From: Bodo saltans
Taxonomy: Eukaryota; Euglenozoa; Kinetoplastea; Eubodonida; Bodonidae
Length of the DNA: 64,000 nt
Assembly: GCA_001460835.1 (NCBI GenBank)
Contig: CYKH01002220.1
Location: 114,868 to 178,867, forward strand
Direction: 5' to 3'
The position numbers were made by a program, and so were the translations under genes. Below the pieces are notes generated by a model. It saw nothing but the letters and a program-made list of their open reading frames with translations. It had not been told where the DNA came from and ran no database searches. The stretch's first letter is position 1, and every line of letters starts with the position of its first letter. Positions 9,949 to 19,300 of the stretch are shown piece by piece.

Positions 9949-11003
9949 AGAAAATAAAGAAAATGGGCTTCTAACACAAGCTCTTTCTCATTTTTCTTTA
10001 GATTGATCCGATTTTTGACGCAAACGAGTTCCGTGTTTAGTGTGTCTCCCTACTTTCATTGGAGGGGCGTTGCTCTTGCACACACTTCCGCATTTCATCT
10101 CAAGGAGGAATCATTTCAGCTCAAAAAGTCTTGCAACAAACAGTCTTAATGCAGACGCACTTCCACTGCAACCGGCGCGTGCCGATGGAGAGCCAAAAAA
10201 AAAAATTTCGGTATCCCTCCTCTTTGTTTTTCATGAAGGTCGATCATTGTTTTGGTTCCTCTGTTTTGCGTTCGCTCCGTTTATCTTCCCCCCCTCCTCC
10301 CGTTGCGCGCGCCATTCTTAGGTTCCTCGGTTGTTGCTTGTCGTCGTTTCAAAATGATGAGAAATGTTCAACCGAAGCATCTTTTGTTGAGACAATCAAC
10401 AGTTTGGCTATGAGTTGTGTTGCACCCGTTTCTCTTTCCCCCCTTTCCCTCATTGGCGCCGTCAAATCTTGCACATAAACAGAACAAGATTTCGACGAAG
10501 CTGAGTCGCGTGTGTGCTTTCTCTCTCTTATTTGTTTTGTTTTGAGAATACAGCAGTGGTTATTTTCCCCCCTTTCTCTTTTCACTTCCCGAGCGGCCTT
10601 ATTATCGTTCAACACACTTGAGCTTTTTTTTTTTTTGCATGTATGTGTGGTGACATCCACATGTTCAATACAAAGAAAAAATGATTCGAAAGTGAACGGG
10701 CTGTGTTAGTCCTGGGGGAGAAGTGATGTGTTGTGGTTTTAATGATGGCGTTGTCACGTAGTGATAACCAAAGAACACTGCTTCTACTTTTTTTTTTTTT
10801 GCTTTTCACTACAGCGCGTGTTCTCCTTTCCGTTTCATTTTCTTTTTTACAGGCACACAAGTAAATTCGTCCAAAACCTTTCGTTGCTTGCCGCTGATTT
10901 TTTCTTTCCTTTCTATGTGTTATGTGGAGTTGTTCTTGTTCTTTTTATTTCTTTGTGCGGGTTAGGCGAAACCATCACCACCAGACAACACAACACATCA
11001 GTC
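9949..11003 (+). other. 1.05 kb spacer between RRM paralogues 2 and 3
   Basis: The spacer is T-rich noncoding DNA with many T-runs (for example 10623-10635 and 10788-10801). It is presumed to be 3' UTR of member 2 plus the leader of member 3. Frames here are short, T-rich and lack conserved character. A pyrimidine-rich stretch at 10931-10954 with AG at 10964-10965 is the likely acceptor for the next gene. Confidence 0.45.
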
Positions 11004-11726
11004 ATGTCATACACTTCTTCTGCTTCAGCAAACTGCCCACGTGAGCGACGAACCAACTCGCGAAGTCCTGACGGACGCCACAACCCATATCACAAGCCAC
11101 TGCTTGGCCGTGAAGAGTTATTGTCTTCGCTGAACGAGTCGCTGCGGTACATTCCGTATTCCGCACCTCAAAGCGATCGCAGTGCGAATTATTTTTCACG
11201 GGACTACAACGGCGGCGATCTCAACTCCGCTACGTGGGTGTTTATTGGTCAGTCGTCTGCAGAGCTGTACCCAAGCCAAATGGCGAAGCTGTTGATTGCC
11301 ACCGCCGGAGTCGATCCAGTTGTGGCCACAAAGAACCACACAGTGAACTGCATGTTCGTCAACCTCCGCAGTCATGCGGACGTCAACAAAGTTCTCAACA
11401 CCTTAAAGCGACGTTTGCTTTTGGACTACGACGGTGCGTGGCTTGCGTCGAGCATCGAGGGGGAGTTGACCCTTGCTCAGCATTGCTCCGCATGGAAGTT
11501 GCCAAATTTGCCAACGAAGCCGATCACTGTGGAAGTCTGCGAACACCCGCCTCACTGCATGCGTGCACGGGCCCCTGTCAGCTCCAGCTCAGTGCCGCCG
11601 ATGTTGTTCCTCTCCGCCACAACCTCAAGTCAACACGCAATGAACCACGTAGAGCGGGGTGGACGTACCATGCGCAACGTCACTTGGACCACGCCACAAG
11701 CGCAAGCCAACACTCGTCCTCTCTAG
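11004..11726 (+). CDS. RRM-like RNA-binding protein, array member 3, with HNPY motif
   Basis: The protein has 240 residues counted from the first ATG after the acceptor-like AG at 10964-10965; the longer open frame begins only at GTG 10761. Residues 26-29 are HNPY, the canonical form of the MKT1-contact motif known from trypanosomatid RNA-binding proteins. The RRM-like domain spans about residues 77-151: TWVFIGQ as RNP2, CMFVNLRS as RNP1, and the ending LLLDYDGAW. The strand LPTKPITVE is at about 169-177. A segment YIPY... NYFSRDY... SATWVF just before the RRM is shared with member 4, making these two sister copies. The C-terminal tail is short and polar. Confidence 0.85.
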   Translation: MSYTSSASANCPRERRTNSRSPDGRHNPYHKPLLGREELLSSLNESLRYIPYSAPQSDRSANYFSRDYNGGDLNSATWVFIGQSSAELYPSQMAKLLIATAGVDPVVATKNHTVNCMFVNLRSHADVNKVLNTLKRRLLLDYDGAWLASSIEGELTLAQHCSAWKLPNLPTKPITVEVCEHPPHCMRARAPVSSSSVPPMLFLSATTSSQHAMNHVERGGRTMRNVTWTTPQAQANTRPL

Positions 11727-12573
11727 ACAAATTGTAACGCGCTCCTTCTTTCATCGCGCGCCATTTGCGGCACAGAAGAGGAACAAACAAACAAACAAAA
11801 CAAAACATCTACGACAAACACACACCCACAGTCAGTGCAATGATCCTTCGAACCTCGAGTTGCCCTTAGTGCACATTATGTGTGGGCGATCATGCTACTT
11901 TCCCTGCATGAACGCTTTCATCATTTTGCTGTGCTCAGAGGTGTTGCTTCTCAAATTCTCGTGGCTTTCGACCAGGAATTCATTTTTCACGTTCTGCTTC
12001 TTTTTGTTTTTATCATTGATTTATTTTGCACACTTCCTCCCGGCTCATACACATCATTTTTTTCTTGTTTCTCCGAGAGTCACTGTCCTGTCTTGCTTCC
12101 CTCCAGTTGAACGAGCTGCCTATTTCTAGTCGTGTGGTAATTGCGGTGATGAATCGTGTGGGTGCGTGTTATGTGCACGTTTCTCTTCACCAACTCGCGA
12201 CAAAAGTGAACGTAGGTGTTGCAAGCAAAAAAAAGTTCGTTACAAGTGCGAGGGGAGGTGAACTCAGTGCTCTAGTTTTTTGCTTTCCCAACCTCCCTTC
12301 GGCAGTGCTTGTTACCAATTGCAGTTGCCCTTTTTAACAGAAAAAAAATGAACTAAGAGGTTTTTCAAGCACATGTTGATGGCGAAAGGTAGTTTTACAC
12401 ACTGGCTGATCTTGGATGCCTGGTCTGACTAGCGTTTATTTCCTTTGGAGTGACATTTTCCCCCTCTCATTTGTCCTTATTTCCACTGCAACAAACAGGC
12501 GTTGAAACGAAATTGACATTCTCCCCGGGCAAGAACGACCGGTTTAGCAAAAAACAAAAGCAAAAACATCCCG
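11727..12573 (+). other. 0.85 kb spacer between RRM paralogues 3 and 4
   Basis: The spacer is noncoding and T-rich. A short AAAC-repeat island lies at about 11781-11808, similar in kind to the A-rich island before member 2. A pyrimidine tract at about 12455-12484 with AG at 12497-12498 is the likely splice acceptor of the next gene. No supported gene is seen. Confidence 0.45.
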
Positions 12574-13401
12574 ATGCACTCTGTCAACTTTGACCCAGCC
12601 GTCGATTCCCACGGTGATGCTCCTCCGTCCTCCACGAACGAACTCATTGGACGCCAAGATCTGCTCGATTTGCTTGGTCCTTCGCTTCACTACATTCCTT
12701 TCGCAGTTCATGAGGTAGATGACGTTGTCAACTACTTTTCGCATGACTTTGACAGCTCACGGGTTCACTCCGCGACGTGGGTTTTCTTCAGCGTTCTTTC
12801 GTCTGAACTTCAACCTTCGCAGTTGGCCAAGCTCCTTATTGCCACTGTTGGAGTTGAGCCTGCCATAGTGATGAAAACGTCCAACCATCGCATGTTCGTA
12901 AACCTCAAGTCTCGATCAGACTTGAAGAAAGTCATTCGACTCAATCGCACGCTGTTGCTCGATCACCATGGTGCTTGGTTCGCCACTGACGCAGATGGAC
13001 AGAGCATCCTTACCACTCACATGAAAACTTTCAACCGTCGCTGCAGCACACAAAGTCGTTTGTTGCCTGCTGCCTGCGTGTCGGTTGACCTTTGCACAAA
13101 ACTGATTCGCCGTTTACTGACTGCTGGTTCGGGAATGATCGGTGCGGAGCCTCCTCCACCCTGTTCGAGTGACGCTACCCATCATCATCACTTCACCAAC
13201 CACCTTTCATTGGTTCAGTACAGAGAGCGAGTATTAAAGCTCGGCCAACGACTACTTTCGATGAAATCTGCTGGAGGCACGTCCGTTCACCAAGGAGGAA
13301 TGAGCTGTTGCTCTGTCCCTCCTTCAGCAACACAGTGGCTCGCTCCCGGCGTGTTTCTTGGGATCACCCTCAAACCAGCGTTGAAAGCAGCATTTCTCTA
13401 A
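12574..13401 (+). CDS. RRM-like RNA-binding protein, array member 4, lacking the HNPY-type motif
   Basis: The protein has 275 residues. The pre-RRM segment (YIPF... NYFSHDF... SATWVF) and the RRM-like core (about residues 68-139, with RMFVNLKS as RNP1 and the ending LLLDHHGAW) match member 3. The downstream strand LPAACVSVD is at about 164-172. Two features have changed. No HxPY motif remains in the N-terminal 65 residues. The RNP2-like strand reads VFFSVLSSEL, so the GQ dipeptide shared by the other five is gone. The frame is intact and the core conserved, so the gene is probably functional but specialised. The start is the ATG 76 nt after AG 12497-12498. Confidence 0.82.
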   Translation: MHSVNFDPAVDSHGDAPPSSTNELIGRQDLLDLLGPSLHYIPFAVHEVDDVVNYFSHDFDSSRVHSATWVFFSVLSSELQPSQLAKLLIATVGVEPAIVMKTSNHRMFVNLKSRSDLKKVIRLNRTLLLDHHGAWFATDADGQSILTTHMKTFNRRCSTQSRLLPAACVSVDLCTKLIRRLLTAGSGMIGAEPPPPCSSDATHHHHFTNHLSLVQYRERVLKLGQRLLSMKSAGGTSVHQGGMSCCSVPPSATQWLAPGVFLGITLKPALKAAFL

Positions 13402-13827
13402 ATGGCCCCTCAACAATAACCAAACCCTCCTCGCTCATGATACAATTCCTCCTCGCACTACCTATCTTTTTTGTTTCTGTTTTTCTCCGTCATTGATCTC
13501 TCATTCCACTTTTTCTCGCGTGCGCCTTCGCCGAAGTGTGGCCTGATTCATCGTCCCGTGCCTCCCACGAGTGAGGACTGAAGAACTTCAGGTATTTGCC
13601 CCAAGTACACTTCGCTGCAAAGACTGCACAGAAAAGTGATTTTTTATTTTGTCCACACAGTGCGCCATAGGCTTCGTTTGGATCACACAGAGGAATCTTT
13701 TTTTTTTTTTTGACTTGAGAACAGTTGACGCTCATTTATTGCTAGTTTGCGTTACATTTTTCTTCCAAACCTATTGCTGTTTTTAGAACAGCATTCACAC
13801 GCGAATCAAAAAGAAAAAAAAACGAAA
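13402..13827 (+). other. Spacer between RRM paralogues 4 and 5
   Basis: The spacer is noncoding and T-rich, with T-runs near 13698-13711. A pyrimidine tract at 13755-13784 is followed by AG at 13785-13786, giving a 41-nt leader to the next gene. Nothing else is seen. Confidence 0.45.
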
Positions 13828-14517
13828 ATGCACATGTCATCGATATTTCGCTCTTGCGCACGATCCAGCGCGTTCCCAGCAGCTGATCTCGTTCATAGCC
13901 TGTGTGGAGTTGACGAAAGCGCTTGCGTGACCCCGCATGTACCCTCAACTCGCTCTTTCGCACGGCAAATTCAACGGATTGAGGAGCAAGGCCGCAAGAG
14001 TCTTTGCGCGTCAGCCGTGGCGTTTTATCCATTGTCACTGCCCGTTGGCCACAAGAGTGCACCATACCGAGCTTTGGACTTCACTGGGAGCATCGACCCT
14101 GAGCACCACCAGTGGGTGTTTTTCGGACAGCTTCGCAAAGAGCTGATGAGCCATCAACTTGCAAACCTCCTCATTGACCTGGTTGCGGTTGAGCCGCTGC
14201 TGATTGTGAAGAAAATGCAGTGTATGCATGTCTTGCTCCGGTCTGCAGATGAAGCTGAAGCTGTGAAGAGCCTCAGTGGCTGTTTGCTGTTGGATTACCA
14301 AGGTGCGTGGTTTGCCGACAATGCTGAAAAAATGCAACTCCTGTCCAGAGAGAGCGAGGGCAATCCAATCCGCTTTCTCCCGAAAGCTCCAGTGACTATT
14401 GAACCGTGTGCGAAGCCTCCTGTCATTCACGGTGCGATTGGAAAGCTGCGACGATCGCCTTCAGCGTCATCGTCGGCTTCCAACTCGTCGACCTCCTCGT
14501 TGCCACTGCCACATTAA
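13828..14517 (+). CDS. RRM-like RNA-binding protein, array member 5, lacking the HNPY-type motif
   Basis: The protein has 229 residues from ATG 13828; the upstream open frame begins at TTG 13747, before the acceptor-like AG at 13785-13786. The RRM-like core spans about residues 95-165: QWVFFGQL, then CMHVLLRS, ending LLLDYQGAWFA. The strand LPKAPVTIE is at about 184-192. The N-terminal 90 residues do not align with the other members and have no HxPY box; HKSAPY near residue 79 is only a distant resemblance. The tail is a short Ser-rich run. Inferred to be an RNA-binding regulator that has lost or replaced the presumed recruitment motif. Confidence 0.8.
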   Translation: MHMSSIFRSCARSSAFPAADLVHSLCGVDESACVTPHVPSTRSFARQIQRIEEQGRKSLCASAVAFYPLSLPVGHKSAPYRALDFTGSIDPEHHQWVFFGQLRKELMSHQLANLLIDLVAVEPLLIVKKMQCMHVLLRSADEAEAVKSLSGCLLLDYQGAWFADNAEKMQLLSRESEGNPIRFLPKAPVTIEPCAKPPVIHGAIGKLRRSPSASSSASNSSTSSLPLPH

Positions 14518-15156
14518 TGAGGATTTTCGTAATGACAGGGAGAGTGAGAGCGTGTATGTGAGTAACTGTGCTTAAGTGCCTCCCTATTCTTCACGTCCCC
14601 CCTCTCTTGCGTCACCTAGCCACGTTGCGAGGCGTAGTTTGGCGAAAATGAAGTGAAAAAGTTACTGAACCCACTCTCTCAATTTCCTTTCTCCTTTTAT
14701 TATTCTGACTTGCTCTGCTGATTGCCGCCTCTGTTTCCAGCAGATAGTTCCAACGTGTGCTGGGATCAGTTGTCAGGCATGCTCAACGCAGTGGTGCATC
14801 GTCGTCCTCCCCTCATTTCTGTTTGCGCAGTCCGCTTCGTTTTGTTGTTGAGCCGGGTCTGGTGATAACCATCCAAGGTGCGTTCACCAGCGGCCTCTGC
14901 CGTTTTCGTTTGCGCTGCGCTGTCATTTTCCACTAGTGTGCCAATAGAGTGGTCTGCAGTGACAGCTGACTATGAAAAAATCGCTCAACGCATTGTCGGT
15001 CACAATGACTGTCTGCTATTTTTGACAAATGTATATGTACTGAGGTTCCCTTTCCCACCTCGCTACTGTTTTTTTTGTTCTGCTCATGTTGCACCGTGAA
15101 TTAAAAAAAAGAAAGAAAGAAATAAAGAAAGGAAGCACCAACCAAAACACACAAAG
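14518..15156 (+). other. Spacer between RRM paralogues 5 and 6
   Basis: The spacer is noncoding and pyrimidine-rich. Near its end a T/C-rich stretch (about 15046-15083) is followed by a purine-only run, mostly A and GAAA units, at 15103-15136. This run probably forms part of the leader of member 6. No supported gene is seen. Confidence 0.4.
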
Positions 15157-15897
15157 ATGTTCTCTGAGCATCGACGCAACGATCCGTACAACACACGAGT
15201 CACAACCAACCCCGTGCACCGTGCGCTGCTTAAGCACTTGAGAACAAATGACGTCGGATTCGTCAGAGTGCGTAACATGACCCCAACGACCCGAGAAGAC
15301 TATGAGTGCCCACAACATGACAGTGACTCAGAGTTAGATTCGACGCAGTCATTTAATGTGACGGAGACATCGCAACATTTGTTTGTTGGTCAATTGCCCT
15401 CTGAGCTTGCTCCCACTGAACTCGCACGATTGATCCGTAACGTGATGGGTGTAGATCCACTGCGCGTGACGCGAGGGAACAACAGAACATGCATGTTTGT
15501 GCAACTTAGGAACAGCCACGAGGCAGATAGAATGTTAAGCTTCAACAAGAGGTTGTTGATGGATACTGATCTCGTCTGGATCGACAAGTCCGATAGTGAT
15601 ATACTGGTCGAACACATGGCCCGGGATAGGCCATGCCAGTGCGCTGGGAGGTCAGCCCTACCGAAGCATTGCGTGACGATAGAAAAGCGAAATATTCGAC
15701 AACAGGTGATGAGCCTCCCACTGCGACCAAGTGATGGACCAATGCCGAATCCAAGAGCCCAATCTGCTCCTCAGCTACAACCAGCTCCCTCGACAGTAGA
15801 AGCTGCGCTTTATGAGCCAGATCGTTACTTCGGTGAAGATCAAGAGGTAGACGACGAGGATGTGCTCGTGTTTGACGACTTTGGTGGCTTGAACTAG
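15157..15897 (+). CDS. RRM-like RNA-binding protein, array member 6, with NDPY motif
   Basis: The protein has 246 residues. Residues 8-11 are NDPY (context RRNDPYNTRV), which looks like the HDPY box with His replaced by Asn. The RRM-like core spans about residues 74-145: LFVGQLPSEL, then CMFVQLRN. The ending is LLMDTDLVW, the most altered of the six, lacking the usual G before VW. The strand LPKHCVTIE is at about 168-176. The C-terminus is acidic. The gene sits at the 3' end of the array, next to the unrelated giant surface protein gene. Confidence 0.84.
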   Translation: MFSEHRRNDPYNTRVTTNPVHRALLKHLRTNDVGFVRVRNMTPTTREDYECPQHDSDSELDSTQSFNVTETSQHLFVGQLPSELAPTELARLIRNVMGVDPLRVTRGNNRTCMFVQLRNSHEADRMLSFNKRLLMDTDLVWIDKSDSDILVEHMARDRPCQCAGRSALPKHCVTIEKRNIRQQVMSLPLRPSDGPMPNPRAQSAPQLQPAPSTVEAALYEPDRYFGEDQEVDDEDVLVFDDFGGLN

Positions 15898-16380
15898 TGC
15901 AGCAGAATATTACGAAGCATCAACGCATCTAACGCGCTCCATCGAAATAGACTCCTCGCGCTGTGCGAGACTCGCGGTTCAACCTGTTTTTTATTCTATT
16001 GAAGCTAAACAGGAATATTTTTGAAACTCCCAAAGACCCCCACTTGCAGTGAAAAAAATTAGAATTTGATTGTAAGGAACCATGCTGCACTTTTTGACAC
16101 TTGAAGTGTGACTTCCCTCCTGTGACGAAAACAACCGCCAAATTTCATCCTTCTTAAATTTATCACGAATAACGATTCGTCGCTCAGTAGCATCTGTCGC
16201 ATCCTAACAAACTAATCACCACAGGTTTCGTTTGTCACTATGGATTGGATTCTGGTGCACATGAATTTGTAGTTCCACTTGCGTGTTTTTTTTTTTTCCT
16301 TCACAGCAAACAGAAGGAAAACAGAAGGAAAACAACTGAATATACAAAAACAACGAAAAGTCAAACTCACAAACACTCAA
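15898..16380 (+). other. Intergenic region before the giant surface-protein gene
   Basis: This AT-rich noncoding spacer ends in a strong acceptor-like signal (T/C run at 16286-16302, AG at 16305-16306). The leader after the AG contains a short tandem duplication of a CAGAAGGAAAA-type unit at about 16311-16335. No gene is seen. Confidence 0.45.
16286..16306 (+). promoter_or_regulatory. Predicted trans-splice acceptor for the giant surface protein
   Basis: An almost pure T/C run is followed by CAG at 16304-16306. The first ATG downstream is 16381, giving a leader of 74 nt. This decides the start codon against the TTG at 16279. Confidence 0.6.
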
Positions 16381-19300
16381 ATGAGCAGAATATTAGAAAT
16401 CCCAGCGAAGGTTGCTTTCGAACAGAAAGCAGAAGCTTCGCTGCGCCGCCAGCGCCACTCTTTCAACTCGTTGGTGGCATTGTTCTCTTTACTTTGCCTA
16501 TTATTTAGTATTCCAGCGAAGGCTCAGACTGCTCCAGACGCATGCAGCACTTGGGTTCCTCTCGCTTGCAACGATTACGTCTCGGATCGAGCTACTGCAG
16601 CAATCCTGTGCACACTAGAAAACAAAACCATTTCTGGCGCTGTCAACAGCTTCGATACGGGCCTTCGCCCGACGACTCCAACAAGTCCTCTCACGTATTG
16701 TGTGCAAGCATCGTATTATGAGTTCAACATTCCTGCTGCTGTGCGAAATACAACGAGAACTCTCGTCACGCTGATTGGAAGTATCGGTGGTGTCCGATTG
16801 AACGAGCCTACCGACGCCACGAAGCTCCACGTTGTGACCAACCTGGGCGTCGAGTACCCGCTAGGGCAGCTTGTGCATGGGTACAACACGGTAATTGGGC
16901 AGCAGGCGGATATCTCGCGCCCATTGCCTCAGTACATGTCGAGCACGGCGTATTCGTACCCCTACAACGGTGTCCTGACGTGCTTTAACCAAGCCGCGTA
17001 TCAGCCATGGCGCATTCCAGTTGCACTACAAAATCTTGGCATTGCGAAGGTCCGAATCTACGACCCCTCGTTGACTCTCAAAGTGTACAGCATCACTGTA
17101 GACACTTGTGATTCCTACAGCGGCTTCACGGAGGTTGACACGTGGATGGGCACGAGCACCACCAATTCATCGGTAGCACTTGACCCGAAGCAGACCAGCA
17201 CAGTTGCGCCGTTAGATGTGAATATTGTCAACGTGTGGCCCATTTGTGCAGCTGCGTGTTATTCGCAGCAAGTGGTCACACCGGGTTCCGGTGGTGTCCC
17301 TTGCGTTGGATGGTTTCTGAACAGCACATCGCGTTTGTGCTACTTACTCCAAAACATGGCGGCACTACGAACGCCGTTGTCGACCGACTCCACATGGAGA
17401 AATAATTCTGTAGGTTGGGTTGGCATTCTGCCACCACGCGTCCGCTGGGCAAGTGCCATATTCTCCCCTGGGTCGCTCAACCCCTCATTCCCTACCATCA
17501 TGTTCTCTCGCCCTGACCTCCTTGGTGGGTTTTCTCAGATGGCGCTTCTTTTTACATATCGAGCAGATGTAAGGCGAACTCGGAAGTTATTCCTGCGAAG
17601 CTCATCCCGATTTGCGGTGGCGTCTACGCAGCCAGCCATCTCATTTTTGACGCTAAACAAGTTGACGTCGTACGTCACTGACTTCGCAACAGGGACTGGC
17701 GGAAGAATTTCAGATTGCGGCTCACCCACTCGACAGGCGACAGTCGGAGCGCCGCTCGTAAACAATGCGTCCATTTCCCGCTGTACGCAGTTCGGCTACT
17801 GCCCCCCTCAAACGGTCGGAACGTCAAGCGGCTCTCTCGTGGGACGCTTGACGATGGTGTATCAAGAGAACCCAGCAACTGCAGTGAGCTGCGGTGGTGG
17901 TTCGGCAAGGATGGCGTCGATGCTCTTGGTGGCGTTCGATGGCGTAGATTACCAAGGAGCCACCTACTCCCTTGCCACCCTTGTGTCCTCCTCCACCGCC
18001 ACGACAAGTGTATTCACTACGCTGGTGGCGAACCACTATCTCACGTCGTCGGCATCGTTGTCTATTATTGACCGATCAGATGTGTCACTGGTAGACAGCG
18101 GCGGCGCGGTGACCGCACAGTCACTCGTGATGTACCAAGTCACCGGCCTTCTCCCCTCAGGCGGTGCGACCTACTTCAAATCACCCACGTGGTTCTGGAC
18201 GGATAGTGATCAGCGCCCCTCCTTCACCTCGGTCCAGTGCACCCTAGAAACCGCTTTCTCATACAGCATCGTGCAAGGCAATGCGGGCTACCCTACGAGC
18301 CGGTACAACTGCAACATCTCTTCGTCGTTGATGGATATCGTTGACTTGTGCAACAGTGATCTCAACTGCACTGGCGTGACAACCCTTGCCGTGAACAGCA
18401 CGACGGAGATTCCTTGGTGCATGATCTCAAACCAAACGGTAGATACCACGAACCCAGATGTTTTAAACAGTAACGCAACTCTTCTGGTGAAGGGATGGAA
18501 TCGAACCTCTGATAACCCCGACGCTCTCCTGTGCCGATTTCCAACATACGGCAGCTACGGTGTGACAGTCCGCGTTGCCCAGGGCGTTTCAAACGGCAAC
18601 ATTATCATCAAGGCAGACAATACTACCGTCGCCACATGCCCAGGCTTGACAGGCCAGGTTGGAGAGGACAGCTGCCTCACGTTCACCTCATGCTTCAGCG
18701 GAACAGTGCCAAAGGAAACCAACGAGATCGTCGTACAATTTATTCCTGGGTCGTTCCCTCTCATGTGGCAGTGCAGCGCCACCGCCATGCGCGCCATTGT
18801 CACATTCGATGGCCTCGCGATTGTGCCGATTCCAACATCGAATTGTATCTACACGGCAAACACGTCACTGATGACGTCGTGTAATACCCGCGTACCGATG
18901 ACATCGTCTGTCATGAACGGTTCTTGCGGTGCTACGGGAGGAAGTCGGTACGCGGCCGGTATTCCCTCACCGAGCGGTTCTGCTTGCTCAAGCTCAACCG
19001 CAGCGGAAACGTCTGTGTCGTTTACGCTGCCTGGCGCTGGAGCAGTTCTCCAAACGTTGTATCTCTCGCTAGACCTCTCCAACGCAACCGATGAGCAGAA
19101 GCGGTCTGCGATGCTATCTGTTCATGCAACGGACGGCTTGCATCGTGAGGTGACCCTTGGGTACGTCACCGCGTCGACCACTTCAGGCATGTCAACACTT
19201 TCCAGCAGTGCCATTGGTTGGTCTCCTTACCAGTCCACAAAGTTATGTTCTAACGCTACATTCTGCGACATCGACTGGGGGGCGCAGATCACTGAATTGC

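Noticed and set aside
10040-10478. Frames of 93-139 codons in the second array spacer
   Set aside because: Overlapping frames in T-rich DNA with no domain or coding bias; more likely 3' UTR.
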